DNA from: Gnetum montanum
Lineage: Eukaryota; Streptophyta; Gnetopsida; Gnetales; Gnetaceae
Reading direction: 5' to 3'
DNA: 25,242 nt
Assembly: GCA_015680685.1 (NCBI GenBank)
Contig: MNCI01017655.1
Location: forward strand, 979,435 to 1,004,676
How positions within the stretch are numbered: the first letter of the stretch is position 1; the number at the start of each line of letters is the position of its first letter. A model generated the notes under the pieces. The model did no database searches, had not been told where the DNA came from, and was given only the letters and a program-made list of their open reading frames with translations. Below, piece by piece: positions 1 through 9,217 of this stretch. The translations under genes were made by a program, and so were the position numbers.

Positions 1-990
1 TTTCTCTTGGCTTGGAAATGTACAGTTCCCTTTTAATAAGAACTTTAACGAATCAGTGACTGGGCATTTCTCAAACTAAGGAAGGCCTCAAGGATTGCAA
101 AGGGTGTGACTCCAAGGGAACTTGATGCTTTTGTGTTGATCATTCTCTTGGGTGCTTGGATTTTTTCTTCTTGAGTTTTCTTACCATTCCGATGTTACCT
201 ATTCTTTGGAAGCTAAGAAAATAAAAATAAGAAGTCTTTGCATGGTGTGGTCCCCATGCATAAAAACACAAAACACAAAAAAAAACAACCAAAGTAAGGA
301 TTCAAAGCACACCCCTTAGACGAAATAAAATTTGGGCTACAAGCATTGGTTATGGAACCAAAGTGTTTCCTCTAACTAAGGCCCTTCTCGTTTCCCGTTC
401 TCTCGTTTGTTTCATCGGAATGGTGGTGGCTCTTTGAAGATGCATCCTCATTATCCAAGTGGATGGTTTAACCAAATGCGTTGATGTGAAGTCACTGGAA
501 GTGGTTGGTTTGATCCAGGAGTTGGAATGAGATTTGCCAAGTCATATTAACCATAAAACACACAAGGGGCTGTACACCACCTTGTCCTTGGGATTCCATT
601 CCATCGTCTTCTTTCCATCCTTCTCTCCATTGTTCACCTCATTGCCAGTTGTATCATTAGTGTATATTTTGGTTGATGCATTGTTTTATTTTTGGTAAAT
701 TCTTGCGGTTAAGACTTTAACTCTTGTTCCAAAAGACATTCCCAGAGCCTACGGACTCTTTGAATGTGGGTTTGTCAGGGCATTAATGGCATGAGCCTAC
801 TTTTGGGAGGACCCACTAACATTCCTATTTGAAGCAATAGTTAACTTCTTTTCCTTAACATTTTACAATTAATTTTATTTTTTTCATTTCCGTCTTGACA
901 TGCACTTCATCGATGCCATAGTTGTCCCTTTTACCTACCTTTCTTACTCCTTTTCTTTCTCCATTCTAATGCTACCGGAGGTTCGCGATT

Positions 991-1003
991 AGTCATGGGG
1001 GTA
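991..1003 (+). promoter_or_regulatory. Internal polypurine-tract-like motif of element C
   Basis: The 13 bases AGTCATGGGGGTA here are identical to the 13 bases immediately before the 3' LTR at 1584-1596. An internal copy of the plus-strand primer motif is the retroviral 'central PPT' arrangement. Function here is inferred only from the identity and from the parallel pair in element D. Confidence 0.45.
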
Positions 1004-1153
1004 CGGGGCCTGATTTTTTGATTTTTCTCCTAAGCTTCGAATTTTTTCATTTTTTCTTTTTAACCCCTACACCTTCGGTAGTCATCACATACATCTTCCC
1101 AGATCCATATCAACCATACCACAACCTAGCCAATGGACTTACACCGAAGCAAG

Positions 1154-1213
1154 GTATTAATTACTTAATGATTCAATTACCCTTGCTAATATATGATTGT
1201 GTTGTGTGTGCAG
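1154..1213 (+). other. Candidate 60-bp intron before a 3' reading frame (element C)
   Basis: The segment is preceded by AAG, begins GTAT and ends TGTGTGCAG, followed by ATGG. A branch-point-like TTGCTAAT lies about 25 bases before the 3' end. A 55-bp segment with the same ends (AAG|GTAT and TGCAG|ATGG) and a CTAAT motif sits in the corresponding place of element D (10624-10678, minus strand). A length of 60 bases is short for a plant intron, so splicing is inference. Confidence 0.4.
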
Positions 1214-1279
1214 ATGGCAATCATACAACAATGGAATGGATTTGGAGCAAACACTTGGAATGGAGCAGCGTTGAAGTAG
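1214..1279 (+). pseudogene. Start of decayed 3' ORF, element C
   Basis: From ATG 1214 the frame reads MAIIQQWNGFGANTWNG, then ends at TAG after 21 residues. The first bases closely resemble those at 6883 in element A, whose frame begins MATHHQWNRW. A homologous short reading frame therefore existed in the family 3' of the gag/pol position, where Athila-like elements carry extra or env-like ORFs. I recognise no domain; the product is unknown and the frame is dead here. Confidence 0.4.
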
Positions 1280-1583
1280 CTATGCAAGGAGCAGAATTGA
1301 TGATGCGCTTACGGATGGACAACAGAAGGCGCCATCTAGGCGCTGGTAGCAGCAAGACTCTTCTCTCTTCTTCTCTTCTATTCTCTCTCATCTTTTCTCT
1401 TAGCTACCAAATGTGGCCTGATGTCATTGTAATAAGGTGTTCACCCTTGTTGTCATGAACACCAGTCTTGTCAACTCTTGTAATAATGAACCGTTCACAT
1501 GTCATTTCATTAGTTCCATTTCCCTCAATAATCCCATACCTACCTGATACTATTGTAAGGAACTCAAGGATGAGTTTTCATTC

Positions 1584-1596
1584 AGTCATGGGGGTA
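1584..1596 (+). promoter_or_regulatory. 3' polypurine tract of element C
   Basis: AGTCATGGGGGTA directly precedes the LTR start TGATGAG. The upstream context (CTCAAGGATGAGTTTTCATT) is nearly identical before the LTR at 7769 and recognisable before the LTR on the minus strand at 9853. Confidence 0.75.
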
Positions 1597-1623
1597 TGAT
1601 GAGACACGAATTACACAGGCCGC

Positions 1624-1680
1624 GATATCGCGTCTACTGCGATATCGCGTCGTTCCCTGCGATATCACGTACGCGATATC
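1624..1680 (+). promoter_or_regulatory. GATATC palindrome array in U3 of LTR C
   Basis: Four GATATC sites lie at 1624, 1641, 1661 and 1675, mostly embedded in CGATATCGCG-type contexts. The last pair forms a 20-bp near-palindrome, GATATCACGTACGCGATATC. The array ends 19 bases before the TATA box, as expected for protein-binding promoter elements; the binding factor is unknown. Confidence 0.6.
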
Positions 1681-1698
1681 ACGGTCCGTCGCCAAATC

Positions 1699-1706
1699 TA
1701 TAAATA
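1699..1706 (+). promoter_or_regulatory. TATA box of LTR C
   Basis: TATAAATA, about 100 bases into the LTR. The same octamer occupies the same relative place in all five gypsy-family LTRs of the window. Confidence 0.65.
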
Positions 1707-1940
1707 CGAGGCAGCACTCCCCTCATTTCACATCCTAGGTGTAAAGTAGCGAAGCTTTGGCGGATTGATCACCCCAGAGATAGAATATTTTCCATGTGCC
1801 CGCAGTAGGAGTCCCCCAAGTGAACGGTTCTTTATTCGAGTAGCTTTGTACCTGAACACAAGTTGTGTATGGTAATAAAGAAGAGCTTTGTGGATAAACC
1901 TTGCAGTGCATGGATAGGTTTAATTAATGTTATTTATTGC

Positions 1941-2150
1941 TTTCCTAGTAATGCGGCATGAGCACGACTTAGTTACGAGCGTTAACAAACGTGTATGGCT
2001 AGCCAAGGAATCGGCTACTCATCATGATTAGATTCTCTCACCCTTTCCTCCTAGAATGTGGGACAAGTACGACTTGATTACGAGCATCTATGGATGTGTA
2101 CGGCTAGTCAAGAAGTCGGCTACTTGTCACACTTAGGCTAGTTAGGTGCC
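1941..2150 (+). repeat. About 105-bp diverged tandem duplication inside LTR C
   Basis: TTTCCT...ACGACTT.ATTACGAGC...GGCTA...TCGGCTACT occurs twice, with the ACGACTT core at 1964 and 2069 (offset 105). The corresponding part of the LTRs at 8869-9853 and 14589-15540 appears only once. Confidence 0.6.
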
Positions 2151-2872
2151 TCAGTATGACTGCTTTGAGCACATGCGTTATGTGTGGTAATCCCAGTAAC
2201 GATTAGCGTTTGGTAGCCACAGCTGCATAGTTTAGGGTGTGTACAGTAAGTGGGAATGGATGCTGACGCTAGGACTTAGTGTTGTAGTTAGAGTTAGTTT
2301 TAGTTTCTCAACCCTTCACCGTTTAGCATAGGAGATAAATCGGAAAGTACCAAAAAAATCATATACCTCGGACTTACTTAACCATACACCGTGATAACAA
2401 CAAGTCTGGAAAGACAACGAATGATTAACCCTAAGTGTTCCATGGGGCGTTTAGAAATTTAATCTATGGAGTTCGACCAGATCACATGTGCTATGCTTGT
2501 TTCATATGGTTGAGTGTAGGGGTACCTCGCCACTCATCATGGACAATGTTTTTAGCTCAAGGGACTCTTACTTAAACTTATCAAGGATTTCCAACTTTTC
2601 CCAGTTGATATTTTCAAGGTCAAGACTTGGAAGTTGGTGATGGACTTACTCTAATGTGTCTATGTTATCAATGTAAGCACAAGTCAAACCCTTAGTTGGT
2701 TCCATGCATATAGTTGAACTGCTCTCTTGATCACCTATCAGCCACTAGGTGCCTTCTTGTCTTGTGGTTGCTACATATAGGCATCCTTGTATATTAGTCA
2801 TTTGTGCACACTAATTACATGCAGGCAATGTTAAACGTTGCAAAAATCATGAATTTTGCACGTAATTACACC

Positions 2873-3290
2873 CTATGTCACTATAGCGATGCATAGAACT
2901 TTATTCTTCTTGATCTTTCCAAACGTATTTTCCTTCGATATTTCTAGGGAAAGATTATAGATTCTTAGGCACATGTCAACTGTGCTTAGCCATGCTCTTC
3001 CCATTATGATTGGGAAGTTCCCCTTACCATTGTTCACTTGAATCACTAGGAAGTCAGCTAGATACGACCACCCACAAATAGTGGTGATAATGTCCTCCAC
3101 TAGCCCTAATGAAACAGTGATGGACTAGTTGGCCAACTCTAAATGAATGTTACTCTTTTTTAGCGGAGGCAAGTTCTAGACTTTGTACATTTCTTGAGAG
3201 ATTAGGTTGACACCGAAACCTGGATCTAAAAGAGCCTTACACGATTCATTTCTAGCAATTTGTAGATATATATCAGAGGACTCCTAGGAT
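2873..3290 (-). pseudogene. Retroviral-type aspartic protease domain (decayed), element B
   Basis: The minus frame reads LLDPGFGVNLIS (active-site Asp codon at 3224-3226), then after a stop and about 30 codons VEDIITTICGWSYLADFLVIQ and finally PIIMGRAWLSTVD. This order is that of plant Ty3/gypsy (Athila/Tat) proteases: an Asp-x-Gly loop, the 'xxVEDI...DFLV' strand and the flap-distal 'ILGRPWLATA' motif. The Asp codon and the later segment share one frame. DPG replaces the more usual D-S/T/L-G, and stop codons interrupt the frame, so it is not functional. Such a protease would process the gag-pol polyprotein. RT should follow but is cut off by element C. Confidence 0.7.
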
Positions 3291-3299
3291 TAGAGAATT

Positions 3300-5688
3300 T
3301 TCTAGGAAGATGGCCAACATTTATCTAATCGGTGACAGCTTGAGTTAACATGATTGTATGCATTGAGTACGATTTTTGGGTCGAAGGGAGCTCCAAAGCT
3401 TTAAGTGATAGTGAGGCAATTGAAGAATCAACCACTTGTGGTTGTAGGGGCTTAGTTGAACTATTGGTTCTAAAGAAAGATATTTTCTTCATATGGTTGT
3501 CAGAACCAATAGTAGGTTGAGGGTTAATAGCCCTTGTGGCATTACGTTGCTATAGCTAGGTAGGGATTTCACCTTGCATAGCTAGAGTAGGTGGTAATGG
3601 AGTTAAGGGTGGAAGAGGTGTAGCTGGATGAGAAGGATGGTATGTTTGTGGAACATCACCCCTAGGAGAAGGAGTCCTATAATACTCACAAGCTTGATAA
3701 TGAGGTTGAGGAGTAACGTGACCAGTAGAGTCACATGGAGAGATTGACTACTACACATAATATCCATATGGGTCAGGTTGTCAATAAGGATACTATTGAT
3801 ACTACCACTGTTGATACTACTCATGATTATGGATGCTACCACTGTTGATACTACTCAGTTGATTGTGGTGGAGTTCCACTTGGATAATACGTTAAGGGTT
3901 GGTGGAACTATCTTGGGTTACCTTGAGGATAAGGTAACCTTCAGGATGTTTGCTTTGTTTAAATCGTAGGTTGAGTGCATACACCCCAGACTCCTATAGA
4001 TGTGAGATTTTAGGGCAAAATCCCTTAGGATGGTCATATTGGCATATCTCACATCCACTATCATTATCTGTATCCAAATCCACAAGCTCTTCAATGATGG
4101 CAACTTTGCCCTTACCCTTATTACATGCATATTCTGCTTCTCTCTTTTTTTTCTTTTCCCATTCACTACCTTGCTCTCTAGACTCCTCTACTACTTTGAG
4201 AACAGTTTGAAACTTGTCATCTTGGGAGTCCCACATTTGATTCACCTTTTCCGATACTTCCGATGTAAGTTTTTGAATAGGCAAAGTTTTCCTATTCACC
4301 ATCTCTTCAAGTGGTAACTCTTCTTCATCCTCACAAAATCTTACTCCCTTCTTTCGGAGGGAAGGATCTCTGTTATATTCCTCCACACTCTCTCTTTTTC
4401 ATAACTCACCTTTTTCTTTAGCAACTTGCTCCAATAATCTTTAAACTTGATGGGTCCTAAGCTCAGATAGCCTCCCTTAGGCATACATCCCAAGGGTTCT
4501 TCGCGTTTCATGCCTGAGCCCATCTACGAAATGGGGTAGTTGATCCCTCCACAAATAACCATGGCCAGGACAATGATATAATAGTGCATAATATCAGCCC
4601 ATGGCAGCATCCAAGGGCTCGTGTCCTCATTTTTTCTAACCTTGGATTTACTTTCATAGGTTGGACACTTGAGAGTACGTTTGGTACTTATCATTGAACA
4701 ATTCTAACATAGTACTACACCTACAAATGGATTTCAGTTCTAAGGATTGGTACCAGCTTTTTGCTTCTTTGATTAGCGTCCATGGGAACCACTTAATTTT
4801 TTGCCATTTACTTTCTATGTTTTGTAAGGCACATGAATCATGAAATGCTTGTAGATGATTTTGAGGATCAATGTTGTATCCCCCTTTAAATCATGGGATA
4901 TTTTTCATGTCTAATCTCTTGATCCTACAATCCTTTTGGTGCCTTGTTTGGATCCTAACGACCTCAGTTATGTCTAACATACTTCGAGTAGCGAGTAAGG
5001 GTTCATCGTGATCATCTCGTCTGTGGGATCTATGATGCCCATGTTGTTTCCTACTCTCCCTTCTTTCACGGTGTGTTTCTCTAGAGTGCCCTCACCCCTT
5101 TTCTCGACTCTTTTGTCTATGACTCCCATTTCACTTACCCTTATCCTCATGATATTTTTCTTTGTCACTATGTCCAGATCCTAAAGGAGAGGGTGAAGGA
5201 GATGATGAAGGTGAATAAGAAGGAGGATTTTCACCATGTCAGTGCTTGCTTCCTTTTCGTAGGTGGTTGCGACCTCGATCATGGTTATGATTGGAATGTC
5301 CATCTTTGTCATGTGTTCATGCTCCTTTTTTAGATCCTTTGTGTCTGTTGGTACTAGAATTTGGGTTATGGATAGTTGAGTAAATATTCTGATACACAAC
5401 CCCTTGACCAAAGTTAACGGGAGGAACATCATTGTGTGGGTTACTGCCTGAGGCAGCTTCACCACCCTCATTTTCACTTAGGACATGTGGGACATTTTGC
5501 AACAACTTTTCCTTCAAGAATTCATGATGTCTCTCCTCTTGTAAATCCCTTTGATGTTGTGCCTTTGTGGGTCGATACTCTCTTGAGTCATGATCATGCA
5601 CAACATACTCTTCCTGTAAGTGTTGCATGCCAATTCGTGTGAGATCATGAAGAAGCATGCCTATGACTGAGAGATCAAGAGGTAACAC
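3300..5688 (-). pseudogene. Decayed gag of element B
   Basis: Several minus-strand fragments line up. 5688-5317 is N-terminal and hydrophilic, with YRPTKAQHQRDLQEERHHEF. 4523-4341 matches the C-terminal part of the Retrotrans_gag region. 4386-3994 ends in a zinc-knuckle-like CEICQYDHPKGFC (C-x2-C-x3-H-x4-C). The knuckle matches CNICLYDHPKGQC in element D, which identifies this as the same gag. Fragments 5688-5317 and 4386-3994 share a frame while 4523-4341 is shifted, so there are frameshifts as well as stops. Between 3990 and 3300 lies low-complexity linker-type sequence, with a short duplication around 3803-3856. Gag would form the virus-like particle; this copy cannot. Confidence 0.65.
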
Positions 5689-6009
5689 TATGTTACCTTA
5701 TAAATCTCGCCAACACAGTTGTTCATCCTGGTGGAGGATAAAGGTAAAGTTCGGTACATATTCATTGGGATGAACATATACCACATGAGACTGTTGAGGG
5801 ATTGGCAGATTATCATATGTACTATGCCTTCGATTGTTCCTTGTATCAGACCTAGGTGGTTAAACACTTTCGTACGAAGAAGGAGACATGATTATCTATT
5901 CAATGTCTAATGTATTATTGTTTATTTTTTTTCTTTAACCAACCCCAATGGTTTGTTCTAACGATGTGAAATATTTCCTATGTTCTGGTTAGCACAGAAA
6001 CAACAAAGT

Positions 6010-6027
6010 CCCTGGCAACAGTGCCAA
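6010..6027 (-). promoter_or_regulatory. Primer binding site of element B (tRNA-Asp type)
   Basis: On the minus strand the LTR end is followed by TTGGCACTGTTGCCAGGGA. This is the Athila-style primer site (TGGCGCCGTTGCCGGGGA-like) with a few G-to-A type changes. Confidence 0.7.
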
Positions 6028-6746
6028 TGATGGGCAGTGAGGTATCCCTATGCTCAACCATATGAATATGAGCATCCACGCATGATTCGGTCGAAATCCA
6101 AGGAGTAAGTGCTTATGCACCTTTGTGGAAAAGGAATGGGTTGATCAATCATTGTCTTCCTAAGCTTACTTATATGTCATAATTTTATGGTTAAGTAAAC
6201 TTGAGGCATATGATTTTTATACTTTTTTGTGTTTTTATGTCTTGCTACTACTATGGGAGGAGAGAGATAACTAAGTAACTAATTTAATTTGACTACTTAT
6301 TAACTAGGCTCTAACTGATCCTAACACCAGTATCCGTTCTCACTTTTCATACACATCTTGAACTAGTGCAACACTACTGGGATTTCCAAACGCTAACCAT
6401 TATTGGGTACCAAGTGTCACATGCATGCTTGAAGTGATTGTACAATGTGTGCTTACTTAGGAGAGTTGTAGGGTGAGAGAGAATCATTAATTAACTAAGG
6501 AAATAATTAAGTAATAGTAATTAACATTAATTGATCTATTTTGAATGCTACATGGTCTATCGCAAAGTTTGTCTTTATTTCTGTACACCAGGTGTGCTTA
6601 GGTACACAATGCTCGAATAAAGATTCGTTCACTTTATGACTCCTATTGTAGGTATGCAGAAATAATTCTAACTCTGAGAGGGAGAAAAGGCAAGAGTTTG
6701 GGTAAGGGACTAAGTCTAACTATGCAAACCAAGTATGCCTACCTCT

Positions 6747-6754
6747 TATTTATA
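6747..6754 (-). promoter_or_regulatory. TATA box of LTR B
   Basis: TATAAATA on the minus strand, followed by AGAGG as in the LTRs at 9656 and 15376, and preceded by the palindrome array. Confidence 0.6.
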
Positions 6755-6786
6755 AGCAATGGGGCAGGATGTAATATCATGTACAT

Positions 6787-6840
6787 GATATTGCATGGAA
6801 GGCCATGATATCGCGTACGTGATATCGTGAACATGATATC
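6787..6840 (-). promoter_or_regulatory. GATATC palindrome array in U3 of LTR B
   Basis: Three GATATC sites (6807, 6821, 6835) plus a degraded GATATT (6787), spaced 20, 14 and 14 bases. The pair 6807-6826 reads GATATCGCGTACGTGATATC, one base from a perfect 20-bp palindrome. Confidence 0.6.
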
Positions 6841-6882
6841 GTAGCTCATCACCCTCCAAAAACTCCAACAAGAAAGAGAGGT

Positions 6883-7199
6883 ATGGCAACCCATCATCAA
6901 TGGAATAGATGGCTATAACAGAGTAGAGATCTACAAAGAAGTTGCAAATGTAAGAAATGCTAGAGTATATGGAACTGGCCAATCTCCGCTATGTAAACCT
7001 GGCAATGCTAACTATTGGACAACCATGGTTAGAACTTGAGAAGCAAGTGGCTAGCTCATACTTGTTGTACAAGGTCAAGTTCAAGCACCATAAAGACACT
7101 AAGCAAAAGCTTAAGGAGCAAATGCTAAACTCAAAGTTCTTAGGGAACAATTCATGGATCAACAATCAACTACCGAGAACTTGGCCAAGAGAATGAATG
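6883..7199 (+). pseudogene. Decayed 3' ORF of element A, product unknown
   Basis: ATG 6883 opens MATHHQWNRW and then a stop; a neighbouring frame continues GYNRVEIYKEVANVRNARVY, and 6957-7196 reads in yet another frame. The initiating block resembles MAIIQQWNG at 1214 in element C. Part of the region (KHHKDTKQKLKEQ) is lysine-rich and helical-looking. No domain is recognised. It occupies the place of an extra 3' ORF between pol and the 3' LTR in Athila-like elements, but nothing shows an envelope function. Confidence 0.35.
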
Positions 7200-7755
7200 A
7201 TTACTAAGAGCTAAAAGATGCAGTTACAGCATTTGACATCAAGTGCAAACAATTTGCTACCTAGTTCATCAATGCCAAAGGGTTATTTCCAACAATTCCC
7301 TATTCTTGGAATGTGCCCATTATTGCCCACATTGGTGAAACTACATGGATGGTGCATGATCCCAGGAGTAAGGAGAAGAAAATGAAGGCATTGCTAAATG
7401 CCTTTTGCCTTCCACCAGAATTTATAGCAATAGCAAGACAGCCATAGCCATTGCAACCATCACACATACCTAAAGCCAGGAAAGGTTCCTCAAAACCTTA
7501 AGATCCACCACTCCATGGGATTATCTAACCTTCTCCACCGACTTCATGACATCTAAGGAAGTGCCATTCAATTTTGAAGAGTCATGTCATGGTGTTTAAT
7601 TTTGTGTCATGAACAACACAATTTTTATAATGTGTTGATCTGTACACTCAGGCACTTAGTTTTGTCAAGTTAGTTTATTTATTTTTGTTAAGAGTTAGTC
7701 AATAATCCCATACCTTCTCAATTTTTTAAAAGAACTCAAGGATGAGTTTTCATTC

Positions 7756-7768
7756 AGTCATGGGGATA
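7756..7768 (+). promoter_or_regulatory. 3' polypurine tract of element A
   Basis: AGTCATGGGGATA directly precedes the LTR start TGATGG; it is the same motif as at 1584-1596 with one G-to-A change. Confidence 0.7.
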
Positions 7769-7794
7769 TGATGGATTGTAGTTGGTTGCATCAA

Positions 7795-7858
7795 TGAGGC
7801 CTCATCAACGTGGCCCCATTGACTCATTGTTTAATATATTGACACGACCCCATCGATG
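7795..7858 (+). promoter_or_regulatory. Alternative palindrome cluster in U3 of LTR A
   Basis: TGAGGCCTCA at 7795-7804 and CATCGATG at 7851-7858 flank repeats of the form CATCAAYG.GGCC. The cluster takes the position, upstream of the TATA box at 7877, that GATATC arrays hold in the other four LTRs. Confidence 0.4.
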
Positions 7859-7876
7859 TAGGGTTCATTTTTTGCT

Positions 7877-7884
7877 TATAAATA
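7877..7884 (+). promoter_or_regulatory. TATA box of LTR A
   Basis: TATAAATA about 110 bases into the LTR, as in the related LTRs. Confidence 0.6.
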
Positions 7885-8658
7885 CTTTCTTGCTAGCCAA
7901 ATTTATAGCATCAAATTCATCGTAGTAGTTGAACTCTTGCAGTTTGTTCATTTGAAAGTTAGAATATTTTTCCCAAGTGCTTGTAGTAGGATTCATTAAG
8001 TGTACAGATCTTTATTTGAGCATTGTTGTACTTGAGCATGATAGTATGTACAAAAATAAAGATGATCTCCTTGATAAACCTTGTAGCATTCTAGATAGCT
8101 TAAATATTCTATTCATGCATTTGATGCTTTTAGTTAATTCTTTAATCTTTCCTAGTATTTAAGCTAATTAAATCATTAAGCAAGATAAGCTAGATAGACC
8201 AAATACATAAGTACGATTGCTTCGAGTGTAACACATATTCACTTGGTAATTCCATTAGTGTTATTGCTTGGCACTCCTAGTAGCATAGCCCTTGGTAACC
8301 TAGTAGTGGATACATGGGTTCAAGACATGTATGAAAAGTGGGACTAGATGCTTACATTAGGATTAGTTAAAAATTAGTTAATTAGTTAAATTAAATTAGT
8401 TATTAAATTACTCTATCTCTCTCTTCAAGCACCAAAACCATAAAAAATTATAAAAATTATATGTCTCGATTACTCTTAACCATACCATTATGATTCACAA
8501 GTGTAATCGGAAAGATAACAAATGACCTTAGGGAAAGGTTCACTTCCTAAAAGAATAGTGTACCAGAAACTATAAAGTCCATGGAATTTAACCAAATCAC
8601 ACATGAGCACTTTGTGATTCATATGGTTGGGCATAGTGGTACCTTCACCACTCATCCA

Positions 8659-8868
8659 AAAACCCTTAATTGATTGAAAAACTCACAAAATAGTGAAGAT
8701 TGATGAAACCAACAAGGAAGAATTGACCATGACCTCATCATGACTTGTGATGATTGACCACAACTATATCATGAGTTGATCATGACTTATGGTATTGTTG
8801 GATTTTTAAATAGAAACTAAAAATGCATAAAATGGATGAAGATCTACCTTGATCTCATCATAACTTGT
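8659..8868. other. AT-rich spacer between elements A and D
   Basis: No gene is seen. Imperfect repeats of a TGATCATGACTTGTGATGATT kind occur here and resume at 15546 after element D (CATGACCTAATCACAACTC). This suggests both sides were one repetitive tract before D inserted. Confidence 0.5.
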
Positions 8869-9217
8869 TGATGAGTGGCGAGGTACCCCTACACTCAACC
8901 ATACAAAACGAGCATCGCATGCGCGATCCAGTCAAACTTTGCAGATGGACTAGTTGTGGCACCTAGATAGTTAGCCTTAGGTCACAGTTCGTTGTCTTCC
9001 CACCTAGACTAGTATTGTATATTTGTCACGTATGGTTTAGTCTAGTGTGAGGTGTATGGTGTGTTCCTAATCTATGCTACTCCTGAAGGCAATGGAAAAT
9101 AATATTAACTAAGCTAAGCTAGGAGGAAAAAGGGTAAGAGAATCTAATCTAGCCTAAGTGTGACAAGCAACTGATTCCTTGATCAACCGTACACATCTTG
9201 GACTTCGTGCATGACTA

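Larger units (their letters stand above)
1..2539 (+). mobile_element. Element C: 3' half of a Ty3/gypsy-family LTR retrotransposon
   Basis: Positions 1-1596 are internal sequence and 1597-2539 the 3' LTR; the 5' half is outside the window. No gag, protease, RT or integrase frame is visible in 1-1596. Family membership comes from order-preserving similarity to the minus-strand element at 8869-15540. A stretch near 95-125 matches the complement of about 12110-12145, and 750-830 matches the complement of about 11425-11500, sharing GAGGACCCACT. The polypurine-like motif at 991-1003 and the intron-like segment at 1154-1213 match 10934-10946 and 10624-10678. The middle therefore looks like the non-coding filler of a non-autonomous element. 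The right end joins a minus-strand element at 2540, so C probably inserted into it. The tract 1-990 has no other recognisable content. Confidence 0.75.
1597..2539 (+). repeat. 3' LTR of element C (943 bp)
   Basis: The LTR starts TGATGAG after the polypurine tract and ends CTCATCA. U3 holds GATATC palindromes (1624-1680) and a TATAAATA box (1699-1706). AATAAAG motifs after about 1870 could serve polyadenylation. The 3' end (GGTTGAGTGTAGGGGTACCTC) matches the complement of the LTRs at 8869 and 14589, which supports both the family call and the boundary. Confidence 0.85.
2540..6851 (-). mobile_element. Element B: 5' part of a Ty3/gypsy retrotransposon (Athila/Tat-like gag-protease)
   Basis: Read on the minus strand this gives a 5' LTR (6851 to 6028), a tRNA-Asp-type primer site, decayed gag with a zinc-knuckle, and a protease domain. 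It is then cut at 2540 by the right end of element C. The remaining pol and 3' LTR would lie beyond the left edge if C is a nested insertion. The tract 2540-2870 follows the protease and shows no recognisable RT motif. The right end abuts 3'-region sequence of element A, so B itself probably inserted into A. Confidence 0.75.
6028..6851 (-). repeat. 5' LTR of element B (824 bp)
   Basis: On the plus strand it starts TGATGGGCAGTGAGG and ends GCTCATCA, i.e. TGATGAGC...CATCA on the minus strand. It is bounded on one side by the primer site and on the other by unrelated internal sequence of element A. It contains a TATA box and GATATC palindromes in the same order as the other family LTRs. The other LTR of this element is not in the window. 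Confidence 0.8.
6852..8658 (+). mobile_element. Element A: 3' end of a Ty3/gypsy-family LTR retrotransposon
   Basis: Internal sequence (6852-7768) leads through a CATTCAGTCATGGGG polypurine context into an LTR at 7769. A block starting ATGGCAA at 6883 resembles the one after the intron-like segment of element C, showing common ancestry. The 5' part is displaced by element B, whose LTR ends at 6851. The tract 7197-7700 holds only broken frames, one reading PTIPYSWNVPIIAHIGETTW, which I do not recognise. Confidence 0.7.
7769..8658 (+). repeat. 3' LTR of element A (about 890 bp)
   Basis: It starts TGATGG after the polypurine tract and ends near ACCACTCATCCA (consensus CTCATCA with an extra C). 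Its R/U5 half is similar to LTR C, including a poly(A)-type AATAAAG near 8054 and the terminal ATATGGTTGGGCATAGTGGT. Its U3 is different: no GATATC sites, but palindromes TGAGGCCTCA (7795-7804) and CATCGATG (7851-7858). Confidence 0.75.

Noticed and set aside
1018-1458. 146-codon plus-strand open frame starting in T-rich sequence
   Set aside because: It starts in poly-T, crosses the intron-like segment and ends in low-complexity leucine/serine codons. No homology is recognised, and the better-supported short frame starts at 1214 in another phase.
1624-1680. Palindromic repeats considered as a CRISPR array or plasmid iterons
   Set aside because: Unit spacing is irregular, there are no spacers of constant length, and the arrays sit at a fixed place in retrotransposon U3 regions of a plant genome.
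3603-3842. 79-codon minus-strand frame with SSINSGSINSI repeats
   Set aside because: Best explained as an out-of-phase reading of the decayed gag C-terminal linker and its short duplication.
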